Shown: piece after piece, positions 1-9,223 of the stretch
Layout: every line of letters starts with the position of its first letter
How positions within the stretch are numbered: position 1 is the first letter of the stretch
Origin: an uncultured Psychrobacter sp.
GTDB lineage: Bacteria; Pseudomonadota; Gammaproteobacteria; Pseudomonadales; Moraxellaceae
Direction: 5' to 3'
DNA: 64,000 nucleotides
Assembly: GCA_947501045.1 (NCBI GenBank)
Contig: CANMUI010000004.1
Location: forward strand, 186,001-250,000
Translations under genes and position numbers: made by a program
The notes under the pieces: generated by a model
Databases searched by the model: none
Seen by the model: the letters and a program-made list of their open reading frames with translations, nothing else
What the model was told of the DNA's origin: nothing

Positions 1-1
1 T

Positions 2-1930
2 GAGCAAGCAGATAACCATAAAAATGTTAACAACGTTAGCACTACTGTTATTAATTATCGCCTCGACTTTGCTCGTTTTAATGAGCATCTGGTTGATGTC
101 ACCCTGAGTTTTACGGCAGATAACGATATGCCAAGCTTATGGCTACCTGCATGGATACCAGGTAGTTATCTGATGCGCGAGTTTGCTCGGAATATTACCG
201 CTGTCTATTATCAAATTATAGACGATGACAGCGGCGGTGATAAAAGTGGTACTGAGACAACTGAGTCTTATCGCGCATTTAAGCAGGATAAAAATACTTG
301 GCAGCTTACTGAGGCACAGGCAGGGCAGACGCTTAGCGTGCACTATGAAGTCTACTGTTATGATTTGTCGGTACGCACCGCTTACGTAGATCAGCAGCGT
401 CTTTACGGTAATTTTACCTCACTGACTCTAGCAGTTGAAGGGCAAGAGCACTTGCCAGCTCAAGTGAGTCTATTGGTTCCAGCAGCGTTTATGGCAGATA
501 AAAACAGCGATGAGGTTAAGCTGGCGTGCGGTCTGGAAGCCACTCACCTGCAAGTTGATACTCAAGAGAGTAAAAATCCGCATGGTTACGGGCTGCAGGC
601 AGATAACTACTACGAGCTGATTGACCATCCGTTTGAGATTGCAGTGCAGCAGTCTTTTGATTTTATTATTCAAGACGAGGCGCATCAAACCTTAAGCCAT
701 CGATTTTTTATCTCGGGCAAACACAGCGCCAATATGGGCCGCTTGCAACAGAATATAACACAAATTTGTCAGGCTTATCTAAACTGGCTTGGATCGGCAC
801 CATTTAGTGATTATACCTTTATGACTTATGCTAGTGGTCAGGATTACGGCGGTCTTGAGCATATCAATTCAACCAGTCTTATCACTCCGCGCCGTGATCT
901 GCCAAGTCATGATGAACCAGAGCTACCAAGCACTGATTATCAGCGGTTTTTAGGCTTATGTAGTCATGAGTATTTTCATGCTTGGTGGGTGAAAACAGTA
1001 CGCCCTGATGTCATGCTCCAAGTTGATTTACGCCGTGAGGCTTATACACCGATGCTTTGGGTGTTCGAAGGCTTTACCTCCTATGTTGATGACTTTATGC
1101 TACAAGCTTCAGGTGTGATCGACAAACCAAGCTATCTGAAGTTATTGGCAGAGCAAATTAGTCGCTATTATCAAACGCCTGGCCGTGCCTATCAAAGTGT
1201 TGCTGAGTCGAGCTTTGATGCGTGGATTAAGCTTTATCGTAGCGATGAGAATACGGGCAACGCAGGTATCAGTTATTACAATAAGGGCGCGCTGGTAGCG
1301 TTATGTCTGGATTTAATATTGCTACAAAACAGTAACGGTCGTCATCGTCTGTTTGATGTGGTCAAAACGTTTTACCAGCGGGCAAAACAGCAAGACAATA
1401 AACGTATTGGTATCAGTAGCGCTGATATGGGTGCTGTCGTTAGCGAATTTATGCCAAAAGCGGATTGGGAGGACTTTGAGCGCCGTTATATCAATGGCGT
1501 CGATGAGCTGCCTATCGAGCAGCTGCTAACTGCCAATGGTATTGAGATAGAGACGGATAGCGAGGAGACGGCCGACAATAAGACGCCTTGGGGAATGCGC
1601 TACACTGAGACGGCAGCAGGTCTAAAGATTACTCGGGTGCAACGCAGTAGTCCTGCTGCTCTTGCAGGTATATCTGCTAATGATCTGATAATCGCAATCG
1701 ATGGTATCAAAGCAGATAGTAAGCAGCTAGAAGCATTTAGTCCCGTGACTAAAGGTGTTAGCTGTCACCTGTTTCGCCGAGACGAGCTGCTTACGGTGAC
1801 CGTAACCTCTGAATCTGCTGATAAAAAAGATACGCCAGCTCCATACAAGATCCATCTAAAACTGGCGGATGATGACAATGTCTCAGATCGAGACAAGGCA
1901 TACCGCTGGCTTAATGCGTTATCTCATTAA
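2..1930 (+). CDS. M61 family metallopeptidase (glycyl aminopeptidase-like), 5' partial
   Basis: The reading frame is open from base 2, and the codons before the first internal ATG (128) already encode typical M61 N-terminal sequence (INYRLDFARFNEHLVDVTL), so the true start lies before the window. The M61 beta-domain core PxWxPGSYLMREFAR follows. The zinc site HEYFH is at 965-979, and the downstream FEGFTSYVDD supplies the third Glu ligand. A C-terminal PDZ domain (SSPAALAGISANDLI, then IDG) occupies about the last 110 residues. The family consists of zinc aminopeptidases, often preferring N-terminal Gly or Ala; the substrate here is unknown. No signal peptide can be judged because the N-terminus is missing. 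It converges on rluE. Confidence 0.9.
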   Translation, partial: EQADNHKNVNNVSTTVINYRLDFARFNEHLVDVTLSFTADNDMPSLWLPAWIPGSYLMREFARNITAVYYQIIDDDSGGDKSGTETTESYRAFKQDKNTWQLTEAQAGQTLSVHYEVYCYDLSVRTAYVDQQRLYGNFTSLTLAVEGQEHLPAQVSLLVPAAFMADKNSDEVKLACGLEATHLQVDTQESKNPHGYGLQADNYYELIDHPFEIAVQQSFDFIIQDEAHQTLSHRFFISGKHSANMGRLQQNITQICQAYLNWLGSAPFSDYTFMTYASGQDYGGLEHINSTSLITPRRDLPSHDEPELPSTDYQRFLGLCSHEYFHAWWVKTVRPDVMLQVDLRREAYTPMLWVFEGFTSYVDDFMLQASGVIDKPSYLKLLAEQISRYYQTPGRAYQSVAESSFDAWIKLYRSDENTGNAGISYYNKGALVALCLDLILLQNSNGRHRLFDVVKTFYQRAKQQDNKRIGISSADMGAVVSEFMPKADWEDFERRYINGVDELPIEQLLTANGIEIETDSEETADNKTPWGMRYTETAAGLKITRVQRSSPAALAGISANDLIIAIDGIKADSKQLEAFSPVTKGVSCHLFRRDELLTVTVTSESADKKDTPAPYKIHLKLADDDNVSDRDKAYRWLNALSH

Positions 1931-1937
1931 GGCTTTT

Positions 1938-1979
1938 TTGGCATCGTTGATAGTTAGTAGTTGATGCCAAGCTATTTTT
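1938..1979 (+). terminator. Terminator-like hairpin after the M61 gene
   Basis: TTGGCATC (1938-1945) pairs perfectly with GATGCCAA (1963-1970) across a 17-nt loop, followed by GCTATTTTTA. It lies between the convergent M61 and rluE stops. The loop is long and the U-tract imperfect, so the call is moderate. Confidence 0.45.
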
Positions 1980-2601
1980 AAGCTTTAAGCCCCAGCTGCT
2001 GGCGTCGCTCCTCGTTTAGATGGACACGTACAAACTCACCCACGCCAAGTGAACCCAGCTCAAACCCAGCAACCGACCAGCGAATCAAGCGCAAGCAAGG
2101 CAGTCCTACGTGCGCGGTCATCCGGCGCACTTGGCGGTTCTTGCCTTCATATATGGTCAGCATGAGCCACGAGGTAGGGACATTTTTGCGCTCGCGAATA
2201 GGCGGATTACGTGGCCACAGCTTGACAGGTAGATCAGCTACGGCTACTAGTTGTACTATAGCAGGCAGCGTCTTGCCGTCTTTTAGCATGACGCCATCGG
2301 CCAGCGCGGTTAATTGCCCTTCGGTAGGCACTCCCTCCACTTGTACCAAATATGTCTTACCCTGTTTGCTGGAGCTGTCAAACGTAGCAGCACGCGGTGG
2401 CTGGGTAATGGCTTTATTGATTCGTCCATCGCTAGTCAAAATGAGTAGCCCCTCAGAGGTAGCATCGAGTCTACCAGCGATACGTAGGGTTTTGTCATCA
2501 AAATAAGGCGCAAGGGTGGTATGAGGATTACCACTATCATCGCGGAACTGGCTTTGCACCCCATAAGGTTTATTAAATAAGATCAGGCTTGAGGTTGTCA
2601 T
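1978..2601 (-). CDS. rluE: 23S rRNA pseudouridine synthase E (RluE, RsuA family)
   Basis: 207 residues. It isomerises a single uridine of 23S rRNA (U2457 in E. coli) to pseudouridine. The RsuA-family catalytic motif GRLDATSEGLLIL is near residue 42 and its Asp is the nucleophile. The blocks LWPRNPPIRERK and PTSWLMLTIYEGKNRQVRRM are hallmarks that separate RluE from RsuA, RluB and RluF. As in other RluE proteins there is no N-terminal S4 domain, which fits the short length. The gene stands alone between a convergent peptidase gene and a small membrane protein gene on the same strand. Confidence 0.93.
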   Translation of the reverse strand: MTTSSLILFNKPYGVQSQFRDDSGNPHTTLAPYFDDKTLRIAGRLDATSEGLLILTSDGRINKAITQPPRAATFDSSSKQGKTYLVQVEGVPTEGQLTALADGVMLKDGKTLPAIVQLVAVADLPVKLWPRNPPIRERKNVPTSWLMLTIYEGKNRQVRRMTAHVGLPCLRLIRWSVAGFELGSLGVGEFVRVHLNEERRQQLGLKA

Positions 2602-2694
2602 AGTATAAGTATTCCTAAGCGAACAAATGATTGAGAATTGCAGTAGAACAAGTTCTAACTAATTAGACGCATTAGCTGTTGTCTCCACCACGAT

Positions 2695-2898
2695 TTATAC
2701 CGCTGACCTTTTCATAAATACGCTGTAAAGTATTAAACAATGACCACACAAAAACCCACAAAGCAGGAAAGCGAAGCCGATGGTAAATCCAGTGCGCCAA
2801 GTATGGTCAGGTGAAAATTTAGTGAGGGTATACCATACCCCGCCCACAAGGACGAAAATGAAAAGAATACCTCTGGCCGTCGAGATTTTCTCTAGCAT
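2695..2898 (-). CDS. Small two-helix membrane protein, unknown function
   Basis: 67 residues with two hydrophobic segments (about 9-27 and 36-60) separated by a short polar turn (KFSPDHTWRT). An AGAGG Shine-Dalgarno sequence lies 7 nt before the ATG, which supports a real gene. I do not recognise the family. It sits between rluE and the icd terminator on the same strand as both, and 93 bp separate it from rluE, so it could lead a short transcript that includes rluE. Confidence 0.6.
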   Translation of the reverse strand: MLEKISTARGILFIFVLVGGVWYTLTKFSPDHTWRTGFTIGFAFLLCGFLCGHCLILYSVFMKRSAV

Positions 2899-2932
2899 TA
2901 TAGAGCCTCTGACATCATAAGTGCTATAAATG

Positions 2933-2966
2933 CAAAAACCCTTAACAATCGAAGATTATTAAGGGT
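2933..2966 (-). terminator. Rho-independent terminator of icd
   Basis: ACCCTTAA (2938-2945) pairs with TTAAGGGT (2959-2966), and an inner AATC/GATT stem closes on a GAA loop. Read on the minus strand the stem is followed by TTTTTGC. It lies 50 nt past the icd stop. Confidence 0.82.
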
Positions 2967-3016
2967 AATTTTGGCACAGATACTAATACTAAGTTAAGTG
3001 TAAACTTAGCTTTGTT

Positions 3017-5233
3017 TTATAACGATTCAATAGCGTTATTAAAGGTTTGACTTGGACGCATAACCTGCTCAGCAAGCTTCTCATCAGCCAAATAGTAGCC
3101 ATTAATATCTACGTGTTTACCTTGTACCTCATTCATCTCTTTGACAATGGTTTCCTCATCGTCTGCAAGTTTTTGGGCTAACGGCGCAAACTGTGATTTT
3201 AGTTCTTCATCTTTATCTTGCTCGGCCAGCTCTTCAGCCCAGTACTTGGCTAGATAGAAATGACTGCCGCGGTTATCAAGCTCACCAGTTTTACGTGAAG
3301 GCGACTTACCGTTGACAAGTAGTTTCTCTGTGGCTTTGTCTAGAGTGTCAGCCAGTATTTGGGCTTTATCGTTATTGTCGTTCTGGGCTAAGTGCTCCAA
3401 AGACACGTTCAATGCTAAAAACTCGCCTAGTGAGTCCCAACGCAAATGGTTCTCTTCTAGTAGCTGATCAACATGTTTTGGTGCCGAACCACCAGCGCCT
3501 GTTTCAAACAAGCCGCCTCCTTCCATAAGAGGTACTATTGATAGCATCTTAGCACTGGTACCAAGCTCCAAAATAGGGAACAAGTCAGTAAGATAGTCGC
3601 GTAGAATATTACCAGTCGCTGAGATAGTATCAAGACCGCGAGCAACGCGCTCCAAGGTATAACGCATCGCGCGAACCTGTGACATGATCTCAATATGTAA
3701 ACCATCGGTATCATGATCTTTTAGGTACATTCTTACCTTTTTGATCAGCTCATTTTCATGTGGTCTGTAAGGGTCCAGCCAAAAGATGACTGGTGTATTT
3801 GATTCGCGCGCGCGGCGTACAGCAAGCTTAACCCAATCTTGAATAGGTTCATCTTTGGTTTGACACATACGCCATATATCACCCTCTTCGACGCGTTGTT
3901 CCATGAGTACTTCATTCGTATCTATATCGACAATACGGGCTATACCAGCAGCGCTGGCTTCAAAAGTCTTGTCGTGCGAGCCATACTCTTCAGCTTTTTG
4001 TGCCATAAGACCCACGTTAGGAACCGTACCCATTGTGGTGGGATCAAAGTTGCCATGCCATTTACAGAAGTTGATCATTTCTTGATAAATACGCGCAAAA
4101 GTAGACTCAGGCATGACCGCTTTACAGTCGTATAGTTTGCCGTCAGCACCCCACATTTTACCGCCTGCACGGATCATGGCAGGCATGGACGCATCGACGA
4201 TAACGTCGCTTGGTGAATGGAAGTTAGTAATACCTTTAGCAGAGTCCACCATTGCCAGACGCGGACGGTGCACCTGACAAGCATGTAAATCGCGTTCAAT
4301 CTCTTCACGCATGGTAGCTGGCAACTCAGCAATCTTGTCATATAGATTTGCCATACCATTATTGACGTTGACGCCTAACTCATCAAAGAGCGCGCCATGT
4401 TTTTTGAAAGCATCTTTATAATATATTCTGACCGCATGACCGAATACAATAGGGTGTGATACCTTCATCATAGTCGCTTTTACGTGCAGTGAGAATAAGA
4501 TGCCAGCCTCACGGCAATCTTCCATCTCTTGCTCATAGAACTCAAGTAGCGCCTCTTTACTCATAAACATAAGGTCAATGACCTCTTTATCGAGTAGCGC
4601 AAGCTCTGGCTTTAAGATTTTAGTACCGCCGTCAGTTAATAACTCCATGCGGACGGTACGCGCTTTGTCCAAAGTCATAGACTGCTCGCCATGGTAAAAA
4701 TCGCCACTGTGCATGTGTGAGACGTGCGTACGTGACCACTGCTTCCATTCACCCATAGAGTGGGGATGCTTGCGCGCGTAGTTTTTGACAGCTTTTGGGG
4801 CACGGCGATCTGAGTTACCCTCACGCAGTACCGGGTTAACCGCACTACCTAGCGCTTTGCCATAACGCTTACGCAGCTCTTTTTCTTCATCCGTCTTTGG
4901 CTCATCTGGAAAATCAGGTAGCGCGTAGCCTTTACTTTGCAGCTCCTTAATTGCTTCTTTGAGCTGCTGCACTGAAGCACTGATATTTGGCAATTTGATA
5001 ATATTAGCATCAGGATCTTGCGTCAGACGCCCAAGCTCAGCAAGATTGTCAGGAACGCGTTGCTCTTCTTTTAGATACTCGGGAAATTCAGCCAACACGC
5101 GCGCGGCCACAGATATATCAGTGGCTTCAACATCGATACCTGCAGTTTGGGTAAAAGCTTTTACAATAGGTAAGAATGATAAGGTGGCAAGCGCTGGGGC
5201 TTCGTCAGTTTTTGTATAAATAATTTTTGACAT
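3017..5233 (-). CDS. icd: NADP-dependent isocitrate dehydrogenase, monomeric type (IDH-II)
   Basis: 738 residues, the usual size (about 740) of the monomeric class and unrelated in length to the 415-residue dimeric Icd. It oxidatively decarboxylates isocitrate to 2-oxoglutarate with NADP in the TCA cycle. The N-terminus (IIYTKTDEAPALATLSFLPI) and the internal blocks VLREGNSDRRAP, MMKVSHPIVFGH and SATGNILRDYLTDLFPILELGTSAKMLS (start near residue 545) are characteristic. This class is common in cold-adapted gammaproteobacteria such as Colwellia, where a cold-inducible copy is known. A strong terminator follows. The 730-bp upstream region is unusually long and may carry regulation. Confidence 0.96.
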   Translation of the reverse strand: MSKIIYTKTDEAPALATLSFLPIVKAFTQTAGIDVEATDISVAARVLAEFPEYLKEEQRVPDNLAELGRLTQDPDANIIKLPNISASVQQLKEAIKELQSKGYALPDFPDEPKTDEEKELRKRYGKALGSAVNPVLREGNSDRRAPKAVKNYARKHPHSMGEWKQWSRTHVSHMHSGDFYHGEQSMTLDKARTVRMELLTDGGTKILKPELALLDKEVIDLMFMSKEALLEFYEQEMEDCREAGILFSLHVKATMMKVSHPIVFGHAVRIYYKDAFKKHGALFDELGVNVNNGMANLYDKIAELPATMREEIERDLHACQVHRPRLAMVDSAKGITNFHSPSDVIVDASMPAMIRAGGKMWGADGKLYDCKAVMPESTFARIYQEMINFCKWHGNFDPTTMGTVPNVGLMAQKAEEYGSHDKTFEASAAGIARIVDIDTNEVLMEQRVEEGDIWRMCQTKDEPIQDWVKLAVRRARESNTPVIFWLDPYRPHENELIKKVRMYLKDHDTDGLHIEIMSQVRAMRYTLERVARGLDTISATGNILRDYLTDLFPILELGTSAKMLSIVPLMEGGGLFETGAGGSAPKHVDQLLEENHLRWDSLGEFLALNVSLEHLAQNDNNDKAQILADTLDKATEKLLVNGKSPSRKTGELDNRGSHFYLAKYWAEELAEQDKDEELKSQFAPLAQKLADDEETIVKEMNEVQGKHVDINGYYLADEKLAEQVMRPSQTFNNAIESL

Positions 5234-5980
5234 TGTAGTAGTATATTCCTTTAGATTATTGTTAATAATAAGACTTGAATGCCTGATAATACAGGGTAGT
5301 GATAATCAAGTCTGGATACGCTTTACATAAAAACTTGTTAGCGTCAACTTGTTGGCATTGATATTGATGAAAAAGCACCTTAATTACAGACTATAAACTC
5401 ATAAGCCTCAAGCTTATAAGACCTACATTTACAGTCTCTAAACTTACAAACTCTAAATGGCTTAAGAATGAATTGTTAACAACATATTATAGCTGATAAA
5501 CTATAAATCAGATACGATGTCAATCTCTTAAGATGGACGGGTATACTGTTTTCATCCATATCTTAGGTAACCAAATTATATTAAGCTGGTAAAAACCTTA
5601 TTCTACCAGTCATCAGCACTGATATCATCTTTTCTATACTTTTACAGCTTTTTAACTCTGTTTTTCTAGCTCCATTTTAGAGTGCAGACGTTAAAGACAA
5701 TGTACATCTCACAGCTACAAATGTTGGATAAGCAGCTTTGACGTTGCTTTATATCAATAAACAACAAATATTCTTTTCGCGTATTTTACATTCGAGCACT
5801 AGCTGTTTAGAAGTGCTCAATACGCTTTAAGCTTTTATATCTATGTGTTAACTTTCATAAAAAATAGGCTAATATTTTCGTTTGTTTTATCTACGCATTT
5901 GTACAAATTATAATAGCAATCTGGTAAGAATTTGCTAGGATTACTACTAACTAATACTCAAAAAAGTGATAAAAAACAAT
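5234..5980. other. Long AT-rich divergent intergenic region
   Basis: About 750 bp between icd and the DUF482 gene, which are transcribed apart. I see no convincing ORF. Inverted repeats: AGACTTGA (5271-5278) with TCAAGTCT (5306-5313), just upstream of icd; and GAGCACT (5795-5801) with AGTGCTC (5813-5819), flanked by CGTATT and AATACG. A degenerate run of about 15-bp periodicity built on CTMTAAACT/TACAAA words spans 5391-5460. Roles are unknown. Confidence 0.4.
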
Positions 5981-7312
5981 ATGAATACAAGTTTACAATA
6001 TGCGCTAGTGCAGGATATGAGCTGGCAAAATTTAGCCGATTGGCAGACACCTGACACTCCTTTTATGTCGTTTGAATTTTGGCAAGCATTAAATGATACT
6101 GGCGCCATCGGTGATAAGGCAGGATGGTTACCTATCTTTATTTTAGTGCACCGCGTAGAGGAGCAAGATTTAGCACAAGCGGAGTCAGCATTGGATATCA
6201 CTCAACCTGTAGCAGTGATGCCCGTATTTATAAAAGATCATCATCGCGGCGAGTTCGTATTTGATTATGCGTGGGCGCAAGCTTATGCACGCTATGGCAT
6301 TGATTATTACCCGCGTCTAGTCACCAGCATACCCTATACGCCAATTACCGGTGAGCGTTTTTGGTTGGCTCAAGGTGAGCGCTTAGATACTGAAATCGTA
6401 ACCACGGCTATTGCTGGGATCGACGATATTGCTGAGCAAGTGGGCGCCTCAAGCTGGCATGGACTCTTTGCTACCTCCAAGTTGGCAGCGCTTGCGACTA
6501 CGGCAATGCCTGCTGATAATGTTGTGGATATGGCAGCAATAGCGGCAGAGGCTAGTGAGGTCGGATTAGAAGAGCTAACTTCTCATCTGCCGGTGCTTGA
6601 GCGCCAGGGCTGTCAGTTTTTGTGGCAGAACAAAAACTTACTTGAGAATGAACGCGCTTTTACAGATTTTGATGAGTTTTTGATGACATTGACCGCCAAA
6701 AAGCGTAAAACAATTCGCGCTGAGCGCAGAAAGGTGGCTGCACAAGGGATTACTTGTTCTCGCAAATGTGGTGACAAGATTAGCGATGAGGATTGGCAAG
6801 CTTTTTATCATTGTTACGTGATGACCTATGCCGTACGCGGTCAAAAGCCTTATTTGAGCATTGATTTTTTTATAGCCTTAGCACAAAGTATGCCTGAGCA
6901 TCTTATGCTCGCCCAAGCTTATGATAGTAGTAACGAAATCATCGCCAGTAGTTTGTTTTTGTACGACAATATTGATAATGACAATAGTACCTTGTACGGC
7001 CGCTATTGGGGCGCACTGGCTGATTACGATAGCCTGCATTTTGAGCTTTGTTATTATCAAGGTCTCGAATTTGCTATTGAGCAGGGCCTTGAATATTTTG
7101 ATCCGGGCACGCAAGGTGAGCATAAACTCATTCGTGGCTTTATTCCGACAACGACGCACTCACTGCACCGTATTTATGATCCACGTTTTGTACCGGCGAT
7201 TAGCAATTTTTGTACTGACGATCGGATGCGCATGGCACAATATCGTAAGCAGGCTCATGAAGCGCTACCTTTTAATGCCGATAACATGCCCAAGTTTGAC
7301 GTAAATAAATGA
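5981..7312 (+). CDS. DUF482/COG3146 family N-acyltransferase (GNAT fold, FemAB-like)
   Basis: 443 residues from ATG 5981; an in-frame GTG at 5966 would add five, and neither start has a clear Shine-Dalgarno. Family blocks are SFEFWQALNDTGA near the N-terminus, KKRKTIRAERRKV mid-protein, and the diagnostic FDPGTQGEHKLIRGF followed by HSLHRIYDPRF near the C-terminus. Members have a duplicated GNAT fold resembling peptidoglycan peptidyl-transferases, but their reaction is not established. It is probably a cytoplasmic single-gene unit; glyA follows 347 bp later. Confidence 0.85.
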   Translation: MNTSLQYALVQDMSWQNLADWQTPDTPFMSFEFWQALNDTGAIGDKAGWLPIFILVHRVEEQDLAQAESALDITQPVAVMPVFIKDHHRGEFVFDYAWAQAYARYGIDYYPRLVTSIPYTPITGERFWLAQGERLDTEIVTTAIAGIDDIAEQVGASSWHGLFATSKLAALATTAMPADNVVDMAAIAAEASEVGLEELTSHLPVLERQGCQFLWQNKNLLENERAFTDFDEFLMTLTAKKRKTIRAERRKVAAQGITCSRKCGDKISDEDWQAFYHCYVMTYAVRGQKPYLSIDFFIALAQSMPEHLMLAQAYDSSNEIIASSLFLYDNIDNDNSTLYGRYWGALADYDSLHFELCYYQGLEFAIEQGLEYFDPGTQGEHKLIRGFIPTTTHSLHRIYDPRFVPAISNFCTDDRMRMAQYRKQAHEALPFNADNMPKFDVNK

Positions 7313-7525
7313 GACGAACCTAGCTAAATGATTGTGATATTGCGCTTACTATTTGTATCTGCAGGTGACTATTTTTATTTATAGTTTTTTAAAATTTAAA
7401 ATATCTAAGACGTGTTTACTTCAAGTTAAGGGGAGTGATTTTACGCTCGTGACATAAATTTTCATGATACACTAGTTTTGTAATAGAATTTAGATGCAAG
7501 ACAAGCATCAAAAGTAGTGCTGAGC

Positions 7526-7560
7526 AGGACAAGTCTATTCTAGACTATGTCCTTTTAATC
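7526..7560 (+). promoter_or_regulatory. Hairpin in the glyA leader (attenuator or small-RNA terminator candidate)
   Basis: AGGACA-AGTCT (7526-7536) pairs with AGACT-A-TGTCCT (7542-7553) with a single bulged A and a 5-nt ATTCT loop, followed by TTTTAATCGTTTT. It lies about 105 nt before the glyA start. The remainder of the 347-bp gap (7313-7659) shows no ORF. I could not recognise a glycine or SAM riboswitch. Confidence 0.45.
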
Positions 7561-7659
7561 GTTTTATCTCAACTAGAAAAACCCTAGTAGTACTTTAATC
7601 ACCTTATTTCTAATAAACCCTTTCTAATTTTAGTCATTAGACCTACATAGGACGTAAAT

Positions 7660-8913
7660 ATGTTTAAAGATATCTCTATTAAAGAGTACGATCCAGAGCT
7701 TGCTGCAGCTATGGAAGCAGAAAGCAAACGTCAAGAAAGTCACGTTGAGCTTATTGCTTCAGAAAACTACTGCTCGCAAGCGGTGATGGAAGCGCAAGGT
7801 TCAGATCTGACCAATAAATATGCTGAAGGCTATCCGGGCAAGCGTTATTATGGGGGCTGTGAGCACGTAGATGTCGTTGAGCAGTTGGCTATTGACCGCG
7901 CAAAAGAGCTGTTTGGCGCAGAATACGTCAACGTCCAACCACACTCAGGCTCTCAAGCAAACTCAGCGGTATTTTTAGCGCTTTTAGAGGCCAATGATAC
8001 CGTCCTTGGTATGAGCCTTGATGCTGGTGGTCACTTGACGCATGGCGCGCACATAAACTTTTCAGGCATTAACTACAATGCCGTGCAGTACGGTCTAAAT
8101 GAAGCTGGCGAGATTGATTACGACGAAGTGGATCGCTTAGCTCGTGAGCATAAGCCTAAGATGATCATCGCAGGTTTCTCAGCTTACTCACAAGTGGTGG
8201 ATTGGCAGCGTTTTCGTGATATCGCCGATGAAGTGGGCGCATACTTTTTAGTGGATATGGCGCATGTCGCTGGTCTTGCTGCTACTGGCGCCTATCCAAG
8301 CCCAGTACCATTCGCTGATGTGGTCACCAGTACCACGCATAAAACACTACGTGGTCCGCGCTCAGGCATTATCTTATCGCGTGATGATAAGCTGGCCAAA
8401 AAACTCAACTCTGCCGTATTCCCAGGTAATCAAGGTGGTCCTTTAATGCACGCTATTGCAGGAAAAGCAGTAGCATTTAAAGAAGCGCTGGAAGATGACT
8501 TTAAAACTTATCAAGAACAAGTGGTCAAAAACGCCAAAGCTATGGCAAAAGTAATCATGGATCGCGGTTATGAGATCATCTCTGGCGGTACAGAAAACCA
8601 TTTGATGCTGATCAGCCTCGTTAAGCAAGAAATGACCGGTAAAGAAGCGGATAAATGGCTTGGCGATGCTTATATTACGGTTAATAAAAACGCCGTCCCT
8701 AACGATCCAAAATCACCGTTTGTAACCTCGGGTATTCGTATCGGTACACCTGCCGTTACTACGCGCGGCTTTGATGAAGCAGATGTCAAAGAATTGGCCG
8801 GCTGGATCTGTGATGTGCTCAATAGCCGCGGCGACGAAAAGGTTATCGCTGATACCCGCGAAAAAGTTAAAGCCATTTGTGCCAAAAAGCCTGTTTATGC
8901 TAAAAACCAATAG
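7660..8913 (+). CDS. glyA: Serine hydroxymethyltransferase
   Basis: 417 residues, the normal bacterial length. It interconverts serine plus tetrahydrofolate with glycine plus 5,10-methylene-THF, using PLP. The PLP-lysine motif STTHKTLRGPRSG places the Schiff-base Lys at residue 228. ASENYCSQAV and TNKYAEGYPGKRYYGG near the N-terminus and SGIRIGTPAVTTRGF near the C-terminus are typical. AGGA lies 8 nt before the ATG. It is probably monocistronic with a long leader hairpin and a strong terminator. Confidence 0.98.
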   Translation: MFKDISIKEYDPELAAAMEAESKRQESHVELIASENYCSQAVMEAQGSDLTNKYAEGYPGKRYYGGCEHVDVVEQLAIDRAKELFGAEYVNVQPHSGSQANSAVFLALLEANDTVLGMSLDAGGHLTHGAHINFSGINYNAVQYGLNEAGEIDYDEVDRLAREHKPKMIIAGFSAYSQVVDWQRFRDIADEVGAYFLVDMAHVAGLAATGAYPSPVPFADVVTSTTHKTLRGPRSGIILSRDDKLAKKLNSAVFPGNQGGPLMHAIAGKAVAFKEALEDDFKTYQEQVVKNAKAMAKVIMDRGYEIISGGTENHLMLISLVKQEMTGKEADKWLGDAYITVNKNAVPNDPKSPFVTSGIRIGTPAVTTRGFDEADVKELAGWICDVLNSRGDEKVIADTREKVKAICAKKPVYAKNQ

Positions 8914-9084
8914 TTGACTGGGTATAGTTAGTTAAAAATAAAACTGTTATTTGAATTTGCATGGGCTGCTGGGATGAATTTTGCGCAGCCTCTGTGAAAT
9001 TTATGTAAACAGCCAGCAAGGAAAATTTATACCAGCAGCACTATATTCTTTTTAGAGTGCATCGACTATAGCATTAATAGTAAG

Positions 9085-9115
9085 AACCGCTTGGCTTTGG
9101 CTCAGCGGTTTTTTT
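9085..9115 (+). terminator. Rho-independent terminator after glyA
   Basis: AACCGCT (9085-9091) pairs with AGCGGTT (9104-9110), followed by a seven-T run. Confidence 0.82.
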
Positions 9116-9119
9116 ATGG

Positions 9120-9148
9120 TTGACGTTTTAAGAGTCAGAATTTTAAAT
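9120..9148 (+). promoter_or_regulatory. Candidate sigma-70 promoter for pepF
   Basis: TTGACG (9120-9125), a 17-bp spacer, then TTAAAT (9143-9148), 75 bp before the pepF start and just past the glyA terminator. The -10 matches consensus at four of six positions. Confidence 0.45.
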
Positions 9149-9223
9149 TAACGGTTATGCTACTATCGACTTATAATTAAGCCGATTATTATTCTTTAGA
9201 AAACTACAAAATAAGAGAAAAAC

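Noticed and set aside
7313..7659. Glycine riboswitch before glyA
   Set aside because: Only a simple hairpin is visible; I could not find the tandem aptamer pattern of glycine riboswitches.
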